DNA of 64,000 bases, taken from Tipula vernalis. Taxonomy: Eukaryota; Arthropoda; Insecta; Diptera; Tipulidae. The notes under the pieces are model-generated. The model searched no databases. It saw only the letters and a list, made by a program, of their open reading frames with translations, and was not told the origin of the DNA. Made by a program: the position numbers and the translations under genes. The stretch is from the NCBI GenBank assembly GCA_958295665.1, contig OY282560.1, positions 87,768,311-87,832,310 on the forward strand, written 5' to 3'. Shown one piece after another: positions 1 to 12,079 of this stretch; position 1 is the first letter of the stretch, and each line of letters starts with the position of its first letter.

Positions 1-947
1 ATTTATTCTCCATTTTGTTAACGGTACCTATTTAGTCGATTGAGTGACTCTTGAGACCAAACTAATAATTAGCTAATTATATAAAATGAAAAAATTTGTT
101 AATAAAAAGCGAATATGGGTAGAGCGCGTATTATGATATAAGCGAGATGAAAATGCAAAATGGTTGCCAAATAAAGAGAGCAATCTGCCGAAAAAATAAG
201 TTATTCCTATAATAATAAGGGTAGAAGTTTTTATTTGGTTTTCCATACGTCAGTCAAACCATAAATAATGTTGAATGATTTTTTTTTTAAGAAAATTTGC
301 AAAAGTCATTCATCACCTTACCTATCCTATACACGAGTATTATACCTAACATACTCAGAGCGTGTATAGATACATTTTTAGAATAAAACACAAAAATATA
401 AACTAGGAAGGGGGTAGGAAATTTTTTTGTGAAATTTATATACTTGTTTCATCTATGTAAATGAAAATTGATACTTGGTTTTCTTTTCTCATTTATGCTT
501 TTGATTGTGGAGCAGTACAAAAAAAAAAACACAAAATAATTATAATATTTAGTTGAAAGGTCATCCTCCTTTCATACTTTTTTTGTTGTTGGATGTGTGT
601 GTTTGTGGCGTCCAACGTTCAAACATATCTATCTTTTATATTACAATTTGAATACAAATTTTTGAAAAACAAAACAACCTCGTTGTCACCCTTATCAAAA
701 TGAATAATAACCTGTAATATAAAAAAAAATTAGGTATCTTCTCTCTAACCCATTCAATGTTCTTTTCTAATTTTAGGATAATCAATTTTTCCAGTTCCCT
801 TTTTGCCATACAATAAATTCCTTATAATTATTCAACAATAATTTATTATTGTAATTTTTGTGCACAATACAGCAATAATATTATTTAAGGTACGTAATTT
901 TTATTTTTGTTGTACTCTGCCAAAAATTTGTTATATATGTAAATTAT
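1..947. other. AT-rich sequence without a recognised gene
   Basis: No open frame of useful length and no recognisable protein motif. The stretch is AT-rich with homopolymer runs of A and T. I see nothing functional in it. Confidence 0.6.
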
Positions 948-1126
948 GGAATACGGTCGAAAGGCCGAATGCCGAAAAGCCGAATGTCTCGAAAGTCCAA
1001 ATTTGTCGAAAGGGGGAAAGGGTCGTAAGGCCGAATATCGAAAAGCCGAATTTCGAAAGGCCGAATGTGTCGAAAGCCAGAATAGGTCGAAAGGCTGAAT
1101 GTCGAAAGGCCGTTCATGTCGAAATT
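948..1126 (+). repeat. Minisatellite arm, GTCGAAAGGCCGAAT-type units
   Basis: Degenerate tandem copies of a unit near GTCGAAAGGCCGAAT, about 14-16 bp with small indels. This orientation is the reverse complement of the array at 1329-1538. The arms enclose about 200 bp of AT-rich sequence, so the pair can fold back. The 107-codon open frame over it reads repetitive K/P/N-rich peptide and is not taken as a gene. Confidence 0.75.
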
Positions 1127-1328
1127 GAATTTAATTTTTCATCTTTTTATGAAAGAAAATTTTCAAAATTTATATTTTTATGAAAACCAACATTTATATT
1201 TTTATCAAAAATTTTGTATAAAAATGCACGTATTTTTAATTTATTTAAATCGTTTTACATTAAGAAATAAATTCAATGGTTTTAAATATTGATTTCAATC
1301 AATTAAGTGAAGAAGAATTTAATGAAAA

Positions 1329-1538
1329 TTCGGCCTTTCGACTTTCGGCCTTTCAACACTTTCGACCTTTCGACCCATTCGACCATTAGACATTCGGCTT
1401 TTCAACACATTCGGCCATACGACATTCGGTCTTTCGACATTCGGCCTTTCGACATTCGGCCTTCACCCATTGAGCCTTTCGGTGTTCGGCCTTTCGACAT
1501 TCAGCCTTCCGACATTCGCCCTTTCAACATCGAACGTA
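1329..1538 (-). repeat. Minisatellite arm, inverted relative to 948-1126
   Basis: Tandem copies of ATTCGGCCTTTCGAC, the reverse complement of the unit in the left array. Together the two arrays form an inverted-repeat structure of about 590 bp, with arms of about 180 and 210 bp. Open frames across it are repeat translations rich in RPFDI-like peptides and are not genes. Confidence 0.75.
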
Positions 1539-1795
1539 AATTACAGCCTCATAGGAATGAGAAAAAAAATCTGGTTACATATAATTATGTTCATTTCGTC
1601 AATCATATTGAAAGGTGCCTTCATTTCACAGGACAATCGATCTAGTCGTCGAACGTGACACACGTCAAAATAAATTAATGTTTTGAAAAATAAATTTTCT
1701 TCGGATAATTGTATTGTTATATATAAATATAACTATTTATACAATCTATAATTTCATAAGGAATAATAATATAAACATATATAATAGTTATTATA

Positions 1796-2809
1796 ATGTC
1801 TACGTGCAACATTTGTTCTATGAACATTACCAAAGCGAAATTTCCTGGCGTCAAATGCGCGGGCTCATGTGATAATACGTTTCACATAAGATGTGCAAAC
1901 ATTTCCGAGGAATTACTAGATGGAATAAAGAAGCGCTCAGCAAAATGGCTGTGTCATGTTTGTCGTAATTCTTCTTCGAACCAATCAATAATAATTGATG
2001 AAGTGGATTCCCATGATTCTGACGCAATGGATGATTTGCCTAATTTATCTGATGTTATGATCCTGCTGAAACGTATGGAAAAAAAGCTATCTACTCTTGA
2101 TAACCTGAAAGCCATGCTTGTATCGCTTGCATCGGAAAACGAAATACTTAAATCCAGGGTAGATACCTTAGAGAACCAGATGTCGATTCAGACTTCCAAG
2201 ATTCATTTACTAGAAGCTGAAAATGATAAACCAAGCCAGAAATTAAACTCGAGTAGCATAACAATTGTCGGTCTACCCAGTCAACATGGTGATATTCGTG
2301 ATGTGGTTATCAACACCGTCAAAAAAATAGGAGTGGAAATTAATTATGATGACATAGTGAACATTCATGCAATTCCCAAAAGCAAGAGCACTGGCTCATA
2401 TAAAGAATATGCATCTAAATCATTCTCTAATGATTTATTAGTTGTCAAATTCACGACGAATGATATTAAGAATAACATTTTGCTGCAGATGAAGAAAAAG
2501 AAGTCACTTTTCACTAACGATTTGGATGTAATGTTGCCGCAAAACCATCCTGAGCAACGCATTTTCATTATGCACCGATTAACAGCGTTCCAGTCCCAGT
2601 TATATCGTGAAGCGAAGAAAATTAAAACAACGTACAATTATAAATATTTGTGGTGTACTAATGGACAAATAAATCTACGGAAATCGGCAGATTCAGATGT
2701 TTATCGAGTACAATCACTCAATGATATTTTTCGGCTTCTTCAAGCACACAATCCAATTGGGAGAAAAAATAGCGATTGTGAGATCAATCGGGAATCAAAT
2801 ATTTTTTAA
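1796..2809 (+). CDS. LINE ORF1 protein with PHD-like zinc finger
   Basis: A 337-residue intact frame. Residues about 4-57 carry a Cys/His pattern typical of a PHD finger: CNIC at the start, then Cys22 and Cys26, the HIRC segment and a final CHVC. Residues about 85-150 are heptad-rich and likely form a coiled coil. Residues about 155-320 begin SSITIVGLP and end near YRVQSLNDIFRLLQ, which resembles the FP25K/RRM-like plus C-terminal part of insect CR1-type ORF1 proteins. Such proteins bind the element RNA and assist target-primed reverse transcription. The frame starts at an ATG 15 bases after an AT-rich leader and is followed by a 374-bp gap before ORF2. It looks intact, so the element may be fairly young. 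Confidence 0.82.
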   Translation: MSTCNICSMNITKAKFPGVKCAGSCDNTFHIRCANISEELLDGIKKRSAKWLCHVCRNSSSNQSIIIDEVDSHDSDAMDDLPNLSDVMILLKRMEKKLSTLDNLKAMLVSLASENEILKSRVDTLENQMSIQTSKIHLLEAENDKPSQKLNSSSITIVGLPSQHGDIRDVVINTVKKIGVEINYDDIVNIHAIPKSKSTGSYKEYASKSFSNDLLVVKFTTNDIKNNILLQMKKKKSLFTNDLDVMLPQNHPEQRIFIMHRLTAFQSQLYREAKKIKTTYNYKYLWCTNGQINLRKSADSDVYRVQSLNDIFRLLQAHNPIGRKNSDCEINRESNIF

Positions 2810-3183
2810 TTCATTAGGTATGCAAATTTTCTTACTATTACAAGCTCAATATTTATTGGTTATTTTTACATACTTTTCTGCCATTTTTGTTTTGATTTCA
2901 ACAAAACAAATCTCATTTGTATTTGTTTATAAAGGATTGACAGTTATATTTTTTACTAACAATTTCAGTTTTAATTTGTTGGTAGCACTGACAATTAACG
3001 TGATTAATTCAAAACATCGAATAAGCTTTTTATTAGTGCTGTACCTAACTTTACATTTCTGCGGAATCAAATGCTACAATAACTACAATTTTTTTAATTT
3101 TACTCGTAAACAACAGTATCAATATTTTTTTATAATCTTGTTTTTACCTGTATATTTTATTATCTATATTTCATTCATTTTTT

Positions 3184-6066
3184 ATGAGTAAGATACGAAA
3201 TTCTAATTTTAGGATATTGGTGCAGAACATTAGAAGTTTACGGGCAAATTTTGATACTTTTAGTTTATATGTGGCAAGCCTTAACGAGATTCCCGATTTA
3301 ATTTTTGTGACTGAAATATGGATTTATTCTAAAGAATGCTGTGAGTTTAGTTTACCGGGTTACAACTTTAGGGCTTGCTGTAATGACAGTTACCGTTCTG
3401 GGGGTGTTGGTGTTTTTATTCGCAATAACATTGGTAATTACTTAATTCAAGTTTACAATTGGATGACAGCAGATATTATTCGTTTTGATCTTGACATTGC
3501 AGGGAGAAATTGGATATTCATTTGTATCTACCGATTTAATAATGGGTCTATTAATGGGTTCTGCGATGAGCTGGAAAGTTTGTTGCGTACGCTTACAAAA
3601 AGTAACGTAGCTATTCTGGGTGACATTAATTTAAATCTTTTAGATATCAATGAGTCGTTTGGTTACCAAACAATGCTGGCTTCACATGGTTTAATAAACT
3701 TTTTAAATGAACCAACTAGAATGTTAGCTTGTCTGGACCATGTCTTCCTGAAAAGTGAGCAAATATTTGATTTTAACATTAGAAACCTACCTATGCATTT
3801 TTCTGATCATAATTTGATTATAGTCGATATATTTGCATTAATGTTGAGTTCAGGTACAGTTAATTATAGATCAAATATTTCACAGGTGAATTTCACCAAA
3901 CTAAACGATCTTTTAAACTTTGAAAATTGGAATTCTGTGTATTCTCAATCCAATTGTAATATTGCTTTTGAAAATTTTGTCGATATTCTAAGGTCTCACA
4001 TAGCATCATCCACTTTTATCACTGATAGTCGGAAAATCACAAAATTGAAACCATGGATGAATTGTAATCTTTTGCGCAAGATGAACAAATTAAAAAAATT
4101 TTCAAAGAAATTAAATCGATATCCTTTCAATAAGAAACTGGAAAAATATGTAGTCAATCTCTCAAAGCAGGTTAAATTGGATGTTCATACTGCAAAGAAC
4201 GTATTCTACAAGAACAAATTTGATTCTTCCATTAATAATTCCAAGGCTACTTGAAAGATTGTAGATGAGGTGTTAGGACGTAATTCTCGAAGTAAGCAAA
4301 TAACTCAAATATATCAACTTCGAACTGAAGATATCCTTACATGTTCTAAGTCGATTTCTAATGAATTTAACAATTTTTTTATAAACATATCCAAAGAATT
4401 AACTTCCACATTTAGTGCTACTAGAAATGATGATATTGAACGTAATAAGTTTATCTTTGGGTCACAGTCAAATAATTACGTTTCGTCTTGTTATTTTGAG
4501 CCTATAACTGCTTCGGAAATTATTATTGAAATTAATAATTTAAAAAACAAACGATCTAAAGGTGCTGATGGAATTGATAACTTGGTTGTTAAAAACTGCG
4601 CTTGGTACTTAGTGGATGTTTTAAAATTCTTGTATAATCTGAGCCTTGATAATGGAATTTTTCCAAATAATTTAAAATTGGCAATTGTAATTCCAATATT
4701 CAAAAAAGGCGATGAATTACAGCTGAACAATTATAGGCCGATTTCTCTACTAAGCACCGTAGCTAAAGTCTTTGAGAAACTAATAAAACGTCGGTTAGTG
4801 CATTATCTTGATAAAGTTAATTTTTTACACAATAAACAATATGGTTTTACTGCTGGTAAATCCACTGAAGAAGCACTAATTGATTTCCTTAGTCAGATAT
4901 TTACAGCTATGAACAGTTCGCAAAAGCCTACAGCATTGTTTGTTGACATTTCTAAAGCTTTCGATGTAGTCAACCATGAAATAATGCTAGCTAAACTATG
5001 TAATATTGGTATTCGAGGCACAATTCTAGATTGGTTTACAAGTTACCTTCAAAATCGGCGTCAAATTGTTAGAATAGGCGAAACATTAAGTAACCCAGGT
5101 GCTGTTAGGTGTGGCGTCCCTCAAGGATTTGTTTTGGGTCCATTATTATTTTTGATTTATTTTAATTCGATTTTTGACGTTGATTTCATAGGAAATCCCA
5201 CTGCTTTTGCTGATGATTTGGCCCTTAGCTACGCTATTCCTATGACTGATAGTACTTGGGAAATTAGTCGTATTCTTGAAAAGGATCTGGACAGCCTAAG
5301 TCAATGGTTTTATCATAATCGGCTTATTGTTAGCGACAAATCGAAACTCATGCATTTTGGGCGAAGAGATGCGGTTTCCCTAGCGCACCCTCAAACGTAC
5401 CACACGTATTCATGCGATAGAAATCTATGCTCGCCTCAGTGTTTTGTGCTTGAGCTGGTACATGAATTTAAATATCTGGGTTTAACAATAGATTCACTAC
5501 TTAACTGGAAGTCACACATCAATAATACTAGGAAAAGCGTAATCTGGGCCATTCTTAAATTCTATAATCTTAGCAAAATTTGCCCAAGGGTTACATTAAG
5601 GAAATTATACCATGCTCTAGTAGAATCAATAGTAATGTATGGCATATCCAGTTGGGGTGGTACTTATTTTACTAATATTGAGGATCTGTATATCGCACAA
5701 AAAAGAATCATTAAATTAATTTACAAGCGCCCTCAGACAACACCAACAGTTCCGTTGTTTCGTGAACTAAATTTATTACCATTTAGATATCTCTATATTT
5801 ATAAAGTCCTCAAAATGTTTTTTAATCGAAGTAACAGTTTTCACAATCGAACTGTAAGCATATATAATACGAGAAAGCCAAATAACTTTGCCGGCGTTCG
5901 TTGCAATAGCGAAAAATTTAGAAGATTCTATCTTTATATGGCTACATTCTTTTTCCACATGTTACCTAACGATATTAAAAGTCTAAGCAATGTGCGGAAA
6001 TACAAATTAAAACGTGAAATCCGATCCTGGCTGCTCGGTTTAGATAACATTGAGCAATACTTTTAG
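3184..6066 (+). pseudogene. LINE ORF2: endonuclease plus reverse transcriptase, one in-frame stop
   Basis: One 961-codon frame interrupted only by TGA at 4252-4254; both halves are in the same phase. The first part opens with the conserved LVQNIRSLRANFD segment and carries the endonuclease motifs GDINLN (about residue 146) and SDHNLI (about residue 208). The second part is reverse transcriptase: RPISLLSTVAKVFEKLI, FVDISKAFD, GVPQGFVLGP (normally GVPQGSVLGP) and the catalytic FADD box at 5206-5217. The stop falls in the linker between endonuclease and RT, at a place where a Trp codon (TGG) is plausible, so a single G-to-A change would explain it. No RNase H domain follows RT. The frame ends 244 bp before the (TAA)n tail. 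It is likely inactive in cis. Confidence 0.88.
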
Positions 6067-6121
6067 TGGTGCAATTGAATTATTGTATGTCAAATGATAC
6101 TAAATTTGAGCTTGTTATTGT

Positions 6122-6126
<5 letters not shown>

Positions 6127-6160
<34 letters not shown>
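6127..6160 (+). repeat. Poly(A) tract of 34 in the LINE 3' UTR
   Basis: An uninterrupted run of 34 A lies 60 bp after the ORF2 stop, followed by another 150 bp of 3' UTR. It is internal to the element, not its end. Confidence 0.95.
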
Positions 6161-6163
<3 letters not shown>

Positions 6164-6310
6164 GTATTAGTTTAATTTTGTTGAATTGTATAATTGTTGC
6201 TCCACCACAGATTTTAATATAAATCTAATGGAGCTTTACTTTATTTCTAATTTGCAATAATTGTTTTTCTTTAATATATGTATATAAATAAACTGAAATA
6301 AAGATAAATT

Positions 6311-6329
6311 TAATAATAATAATAATAAT
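6311..6329 (+). repeat. (TAA)n 3' terminus of the LINE
   Basis: Six TAA units follow a sequence with two AATAAA-like signals. Short simple repeats are the usual 3' ends of LINEs of this broad group, so I take this as the element boundary. Confidence 0.75.
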
Positions 6330-7535
6330 TTTTATTCCTATTCTTTTATCAAATTTTCATTTCGAATTCAGAATCATTCGATTTGTCTTAGGTTTTTCTC
6401 ATTTTCAGTCAAACAAATTCACATTAACGAAAGTAGGTTTAACTCAAGCTACTGATTTATCAGAGATGGTAAGAAATATCGTTGGACAATTTTTAAATGT
6501 GTTTTTTCCACGATATTCTTAACACATAAACTTCTAGAACTGGTATTCCCCACCATCGTATTCTATTATGGGATAGCCATAGTGTCAAAAAATGCATCAA
6601 CTCAAACAGACAGAGAATTTTTTTGTAGCTGCTAACAATTATCATATGAATTGATTATGATGATTATGGTGTATGCATATATAGTATGTGTGATTTAGCG
6701 ATCTTATGATATTTGGGAATTTGTGCAATAAAAACTAACATTAAGTTTATTTAAGTTTGTAAGGTTTTTGGTAAACGACATTTTTGGTTTTTTAATTCAT
6801 AAACGTCATATAAAAATCTTTTTGGAATCCCACTTTTATAGCAAATGCTAGATTTCACCAAAAGCGATTATGAAAATTTCATCCCATTGGCCAAATTCCA
6901 TAACTTTACTTAAAATCAATTTAGAATTACATAGAACATCTAAATATTAAATTTCTCCAAAGCTGGTTAAGAAAAGCCAAGTACCGTCCTAAATGGCCCC
7001 ATTCTAGATCTTCATTCTTTGCGTCTTAATTGGCCACATTCTAGATCAACATCGATTAATAAATAGCAAGTTTCGTCCTATAGTTGGTATTATTCGAATC
7101 CCACTTTCATCATAAATATCGACTTCATATACAGATGCACACGCTTAAGCACATTCATGCTACACACATTTTCAGTGTTACATTTGAAGAATCAATAACT
7201 AGAATAAATAAGAATCAAAACTAACATTATCAAAAACTTTGTTTTTAGTAGTCAGTACAAAGTAAACTTCTCGTTGCTTATTTGATTTCCCTCATCAATT
7301 GAAACTGGATTTAAATCACTTGATTATTTTACAACCTTAAGCAGATTCTCAAAAACAACTTCGTTACTCTTGTATGTCACCTCTCCCCGATCAACGATTT
7401 TATTTGCTTTGTTGTTTTTAATTAAGGATTCGCTTACATTTGGATATTCGAAAATGCCATGATTGTACCGATTTAATGGTATTCCACATAGCACCTAAAA
7501 TCGTGGCATAATTGAATATTATAGCGAAAATGTCT
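6330..7535. other. No recognised gene
   Basis: About 1.2 kb of AT-rich sequence after the LINE, with no coding motif and no clear repeat. Confidence 0.55.
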
Positions 7536-7537
7536 TC

Positions 7538-8045
7538 ATTTTTACTTTATTAATTTTTTGTTGAATATTAATTAATGAATTCTCTTACAATCTTCGGAAC
7601 ATATTAAAATCATATAATTAAATAAATAGAATTCTGTCTATTAGTCGGTTTCGTTGAATTACTGTTCGTAAATACTAATATACTTCTCGTGTTAATCGAA
7701 ACACACTTAATATGGTCTAATCACCGGTAGCATATTAGAAAATACATGAATTAATTAATATTCAACAAAAAATTAATAAATTAAAAATTAGCGTACACAG
7801 AAATAGAGCTGTGTGAATATTGTGAAGAAGAAAAATTGTAAGAGAGTTTATCTGTATTAGTACGATTCGCTAGTACTTAACGCACAGCACATTCTGTATA
7901 TATAGAATGTAAATTGTGGTATAATCAGTCCAGTCGCCGCGGCCTGATTGAGAAGATTGATTTTTTCATAATCATAAGCTCATCAGTTCGAAACTGGATT
8001 GAATTCTCTTACAATCTTCGGAACATATTAAAATCATATGTCTTC
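7538..8045. mobile_element. Foldback MITE family, copy 1
   Basis: Inverted copies of TTAATTTTTTGTTGAATATT lie at about 7550-7575 and 7755-7785. A second block at 7835-8040 carries TAGTACTTAACGCACAGCAC, the GCCGCGGCC segment and CTTCGGAACATATTAAAATC. The same blocks recur at 34542-35035, where both arms of a palindrome are present, and at 40304-40505. There is no coding capacity, so this is a non-autonomous element. The copy seems rearranged because its two arms are not equal. Confidence 0.75.
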
Positions 8046-9239
8046 ATTTGTTTTGTATGATTTTTCTTCAGACTTCGTCTGCTTAGAATTATAAACTATA
8101 CAATTTTATATTTTTTACGCAGGTACCCTAAATATTTTCGGAATAAAAAGTATCTTAGATTACTCCCTGCAAAGTACTCTACCTGCCTGTGAAAGTCCTG
8201 TCACAATCGGTTCAGCTGTTTGGCAGATTATATAGCCCAAACAGACACACAGACAGAGAAGCAAAAATTGTTTGCATCTTGATCATGTGTTAGTAACCAT
8301 ATGAGCTTAAGGAAAGGCAGTTTCGAAATTACAGACATGCACCTCAATTTTATTTATTTATTGTGATAAAGAATTGAGCACTTTTTAAAAGAAAGTTAAT
8401 TGGAGAAAAAAAAAATAAATTCTGACCCATAAGGGCACGATTTGTATTTTTTATTTAAGAACAACGTACGCTAAAGATTTACATCATATTAATGGCGTAG
8501 CCGTGAAAACATAGAAGACAGGCAGAGTTACTTCGGATCGATATTAAGTCGTATCCTATTATTGGCTGATTACCAGTTTCTACACAGAGCGATTGCCATC
8601 TGACCTCTGTAACTCCATTACGAGTACCGGTAATTTGAGGTTACACCAGCATCAGATTTTATAAGCCTCTGTCTGACTGGCTATACTGCCTTAGATATTC
8701 TCATGAGAAACGGGACCGATGTCTTAACGTGCTCTCCGAGGCACGATAATCCACACTCGGACAAATGCTCCGTAGAATATACAAAGTATAGGCTCGACAC
8801 GGTAAATAAACCCGCAAATCCGTTGGTATGATCAGTATTCGTGGAAATAAAACACTTGCCCCTTTTTCTGTGCCACTAATTATAATGGTCCTAACAATAT
8901 TTTGGTCTAGATGCGAAACTTGTAAGCGCGTTTACCGTTACATAATCTGGGCGCATCGAGATTTCGCATTAAGATTTTTTTTCATTTATCAATCCTACAA
9001 TTTCACTAGCCAGCGCTAAAATTGCCCGTACACAACCATTTTTGAATTTTGCTCACCAATTTCTTCGTACTGTGACAAATATTACAGAAATCACGATTTA
9101 ATGTAATCATGTCGTTAGAATTTGTAGTTATACAATCTTGCAGTGATGCAGATCGTGCAGTTCTACTCACATATTTGTAGTTAAGCTACATTTTTTAACA
9201 TTTTGCCGTACACTATCTAAAATCACCGACCAATAATGC
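8046..9239. other. Intergenic with a short interspersed-repeat-like segment
   Basis: Around 8180-8270 the text contains CAATCGGTTCAGCTGTTTGG followed by ACAGACACACAGACAG. This style is common in dispersed insect repeats, but I cannot assign a family. 8500-8830 has more balanced base composition than its neighbours. I found no protein motif there on either strand. Confidence 0.4.
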
Positions 9240-9815
9240 TACCAACCCTCCTACGATACATTTAGTGCTTCGATTGCTCTAATTTGACCTTGGACAGTAA
9301 AAGTAGGTAAACAACCTGGCATTATGACTTATCTATTTACATCAAATGTAGTCATCTGGAAGCATGATTTGTATTTTTTAATTTTATTTAAGAAAAACGC
9401 CTTGATTCTTTACATTCGTATAGAAGTAGTGTTTTTAGAGGTTTCTCTGGCTCAGCACGTGACAGAAGTGCGTTTTTTCCACCAGAGTGACACAAATCAA
9501 CAGTTCTTCCTTCCATTTCAGCGCTTCAATTCGTATATTTTTTCTCATAATAAAATGCGATGGGCTTGTGACTGCTCCGATGTCTCAGCAGCTGTCATAG
9601 ACACGTGATGTTCAGCATCTAACGTCCGACAGGTCTCAAACTGCCTCGCTGTCTCGGCAGCCTTGACAGATGCATCTAAACTTTGGTGAATCTGTATTTG
9701 CTGTATAGTCTCTCTAGCTCTTAAGGTCGCATGACGCTCTGCAACGAAGGTCCGGAAGGCCTGAGATGGGATGGGGATAACTCTACCGAAATCGGGGCGA
9801 ACGACGAAGCTAATT
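9240..9815 (-). pseudogene. Helitron Rep/helicase N-terminal region, broken
   Basis: The minus strand from 9815 to 9545 reads an open frame with repeated A-E-T/R-H-A units (VAERHATLRARET, SVKAAETARQFE, SMTAAETSEQSQAHR). This resembles the repeat-rich leader of arthropod Helitron helicase-like proteins. Continuing to lower coordinates with frame changes it reads EALKWKEE, then CHSGGK and EPEKPLKTLL (about 9430-9530), then FTVQGQI (about 9280-9306). In that order these match landmarks seen before the Helitron_like_N domain. No Rep HUH or helicase motif was found nearby, so only an N-terminal fragment remains, with at least two frameshifts. Confidence 0.65.
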
Positions 9816-12079
9816 TACATGTATTTCCATATCATTTCATGAAAAATTTGATCATGATCAGGTCAAATACTCAATAATTGTAGTACGAGTAAAAGTATTG
9901 AATGTAGTAAATATAATCTACTTTGTATGTAGTTCAAAGAAAGGGGTTCTAATAAATTCAGAACATTTTAATTGATTGGAATTGGAAATAATTTTTAGGA
10001 ATTAGAAAACCTTCAATTGATTTAAGAAGTATCCAAAATTGTCCAAGCAAAATAAAAATTTGTTGAATCAAAATTGAAAATGTGCGTCCCATTTAATTTA
10101 AAAAAGCTGTTCAAAGTCGCAATAATAGATCAAGTCGTTTCTCATTTTTAAACCGGGATCCTGTTGCCGGTTTATACCACGAAATTTACAAAAGAATCTT
10201 CTAAATTTTGAATATGTATTTTCTAATCTGTAAATATTACTTTTGATTTATTAATTTTTTTTTTTTTGCGTGTACCGTTTCGAATTGTCTCTTATTTCTA
10301 AGTGATTTAAAGTATTAATCTAATTTATATTAATTGACAACGTCATAATTATACTATATACTCAAGAACGGGGGTAGTTTCGATCACAATACATAGTAGG
10401 TTTTCTCTTTTCACTGATCACTTGGTCGTTGAAATGACTTCAACCCTAAGTGTATTAATCTCGGAATTTTTTATTTTTTTTCTGGTTCTAGGAATCCCTC
10501 CGATGCGGAACTTATATACCTGTAAAGAAATGAATACAAACGAAATAAATTTACTTTACGTAGCATTAAATTAGCAGCGACTTACGAAAATGAATGCTCA
10601 GTTTCACAAAAAATTAGCAAATCTACAGTTAAATAATATTCTACTCTTTCTTATTTTATGAAATTGCGGTTGTTTCGAAATACAAATTCAATGCAAGTTG
10701 ACGCTCCAGTTAAATAGAGAAAATTTTATTTAAAATGGCGTTAGTTTTAATTAATTAGTATTTTTTTTTAAATATGTCCTATCTTTGGAAAACAAAATGT
10801 TTGGCGCCCTAAACTACAAGACGAGTTGCACTTTCAAAAGGAAATAAATTCGGCAGTATTAACTTACTCCAAGTTTCCCACACCATTGATTTTTAACAGT
10901 TGGTCGAGATACCCCTAATAATTTAACATGCTGTAGGAAATATCTATTCCTGGTAAGGCCCAAACCATTTTATTAATTTTAAATCTTAATAATAGAACAC
11001 CACGATTAGATTTAAAAAGCGTGATGTCTCTTTTTAGCATCATATCCGGCTACTGTACTAGTCAATCTCTGCCAGATAACCGCCTTATCGTAACGGAGTG
11101 GTTTGCGCACAGTAAAGAAGTAGTTGGCAATAGCAGACAGAGCCTTCTCAATTTTTTGAATTCATGCAACCATCACAACAAGGTCAAGCAACATTTGAGA
11201 CCGCAAAAAAAAACAAAAAAAGGAAAAAGTCCTGGCGGCTTTTCAGAACTTGAGGCTCTAACAGGGGTATGTTGTTTTAGGAGTTTGTCTGCTTAACAAT
11301 TTGTCACATAAAACTAAAAACCAACTAATGATAAACATACTAAATATTGACTACTTAGTTGTCTGGACCCAGGTCAATTTCTATATCTAGAGTTGTCGTG
11401 GACTGTATAGGTGAATAAAACGCTTTTGCAAACTCCGTAAGGTATTTATCCGTTCTATTATTTTACTTAGTAACTTTATTTATGAAATGATGAAAATTTA
11501 TTTCTGATCATTTAAGTTTTATAACACGGTTTTATTTTGTATATAATTTCACACAAGCGATCACTACTCTCTCGTAAATTGCAAGCAACTACTTTTACAA
11601 AAAAAATTACATCAAAAAGCTAAACTTTACCTAAAGTATCTATCTCTTTTCGTAAACCATAATAAAAATCTTATCATAGATTTGAAGCCATGGTGGCAAT
11701 TTCTCATTGGCTTAAATAAACATCGAAAATATGTTTGTGGTAAGTTGAGCCGCGGTTAATTTAAACTTAATTGGTAAATGCGATAATGTTTTCATTTGGT
11801 TTAGACCTATGATAAATATTTTCGTTATCGACTACGAAAGATAGATGGAAGCACTTATAATTATTTTTTATAATAAATCTATTACATTCTTGATTTAGCA
11901 TAACACATAAACGTCAAAAATTAAAATAAACAAAGTGAGTGAGCTGAGTTGGAAAATACAAAAGTAAAATTTAAATAATACATAATTGTTTGGTTTTATA
12001 ATTAAAGTTTGTTTTAGGTTGATCCTTGAACGGCTGTATGATAATGATTGATTGTGAACAAGAGTAATAGCAGACTTAT
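9816..12079. other. No recognised gene
   Basis: AT-rich sequence with short incidental frames. The 91-codon plus-strand frame at 11021-11296 has no motif I know. Nothing supportable here. Confidence 0.5.

Larger units (their letters stand above)
1796..6329 (+). mobile_element. Nearly complete non-LTR retrotransposon (LINE), CR1/Jockey group
   Basis: ORF1, ORF2 and a 3' tail lie in order on the plus strand. ORF1 has a PHD-like finger, a coiled coil and an FP25K/RRM-like region. ORF2 has an apurinic endonuclease followed by reverse transcriptase, with no RNase H after it. The 3' end is a (TAA)n run at 6311-6329. The PHD-containing ORF1 and the absence of RNase H favour the CR1/Daphne/Jockey group; this is inference by eye. 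The 5' end could not be fixed, so the start given is the ORF1 start codon. Only one disabling change is obvious, the stop in ORF2, which makes this the least decayed LINE in the window. Confidence 0.85.

Noticed and set aside
2697..3191. 164-codon frame between LINE ORF1 and ORF2
   Set aside because: Hydrophobic low-complexity translation of AT-rich sequence overlapping both real ORFs; no motif.
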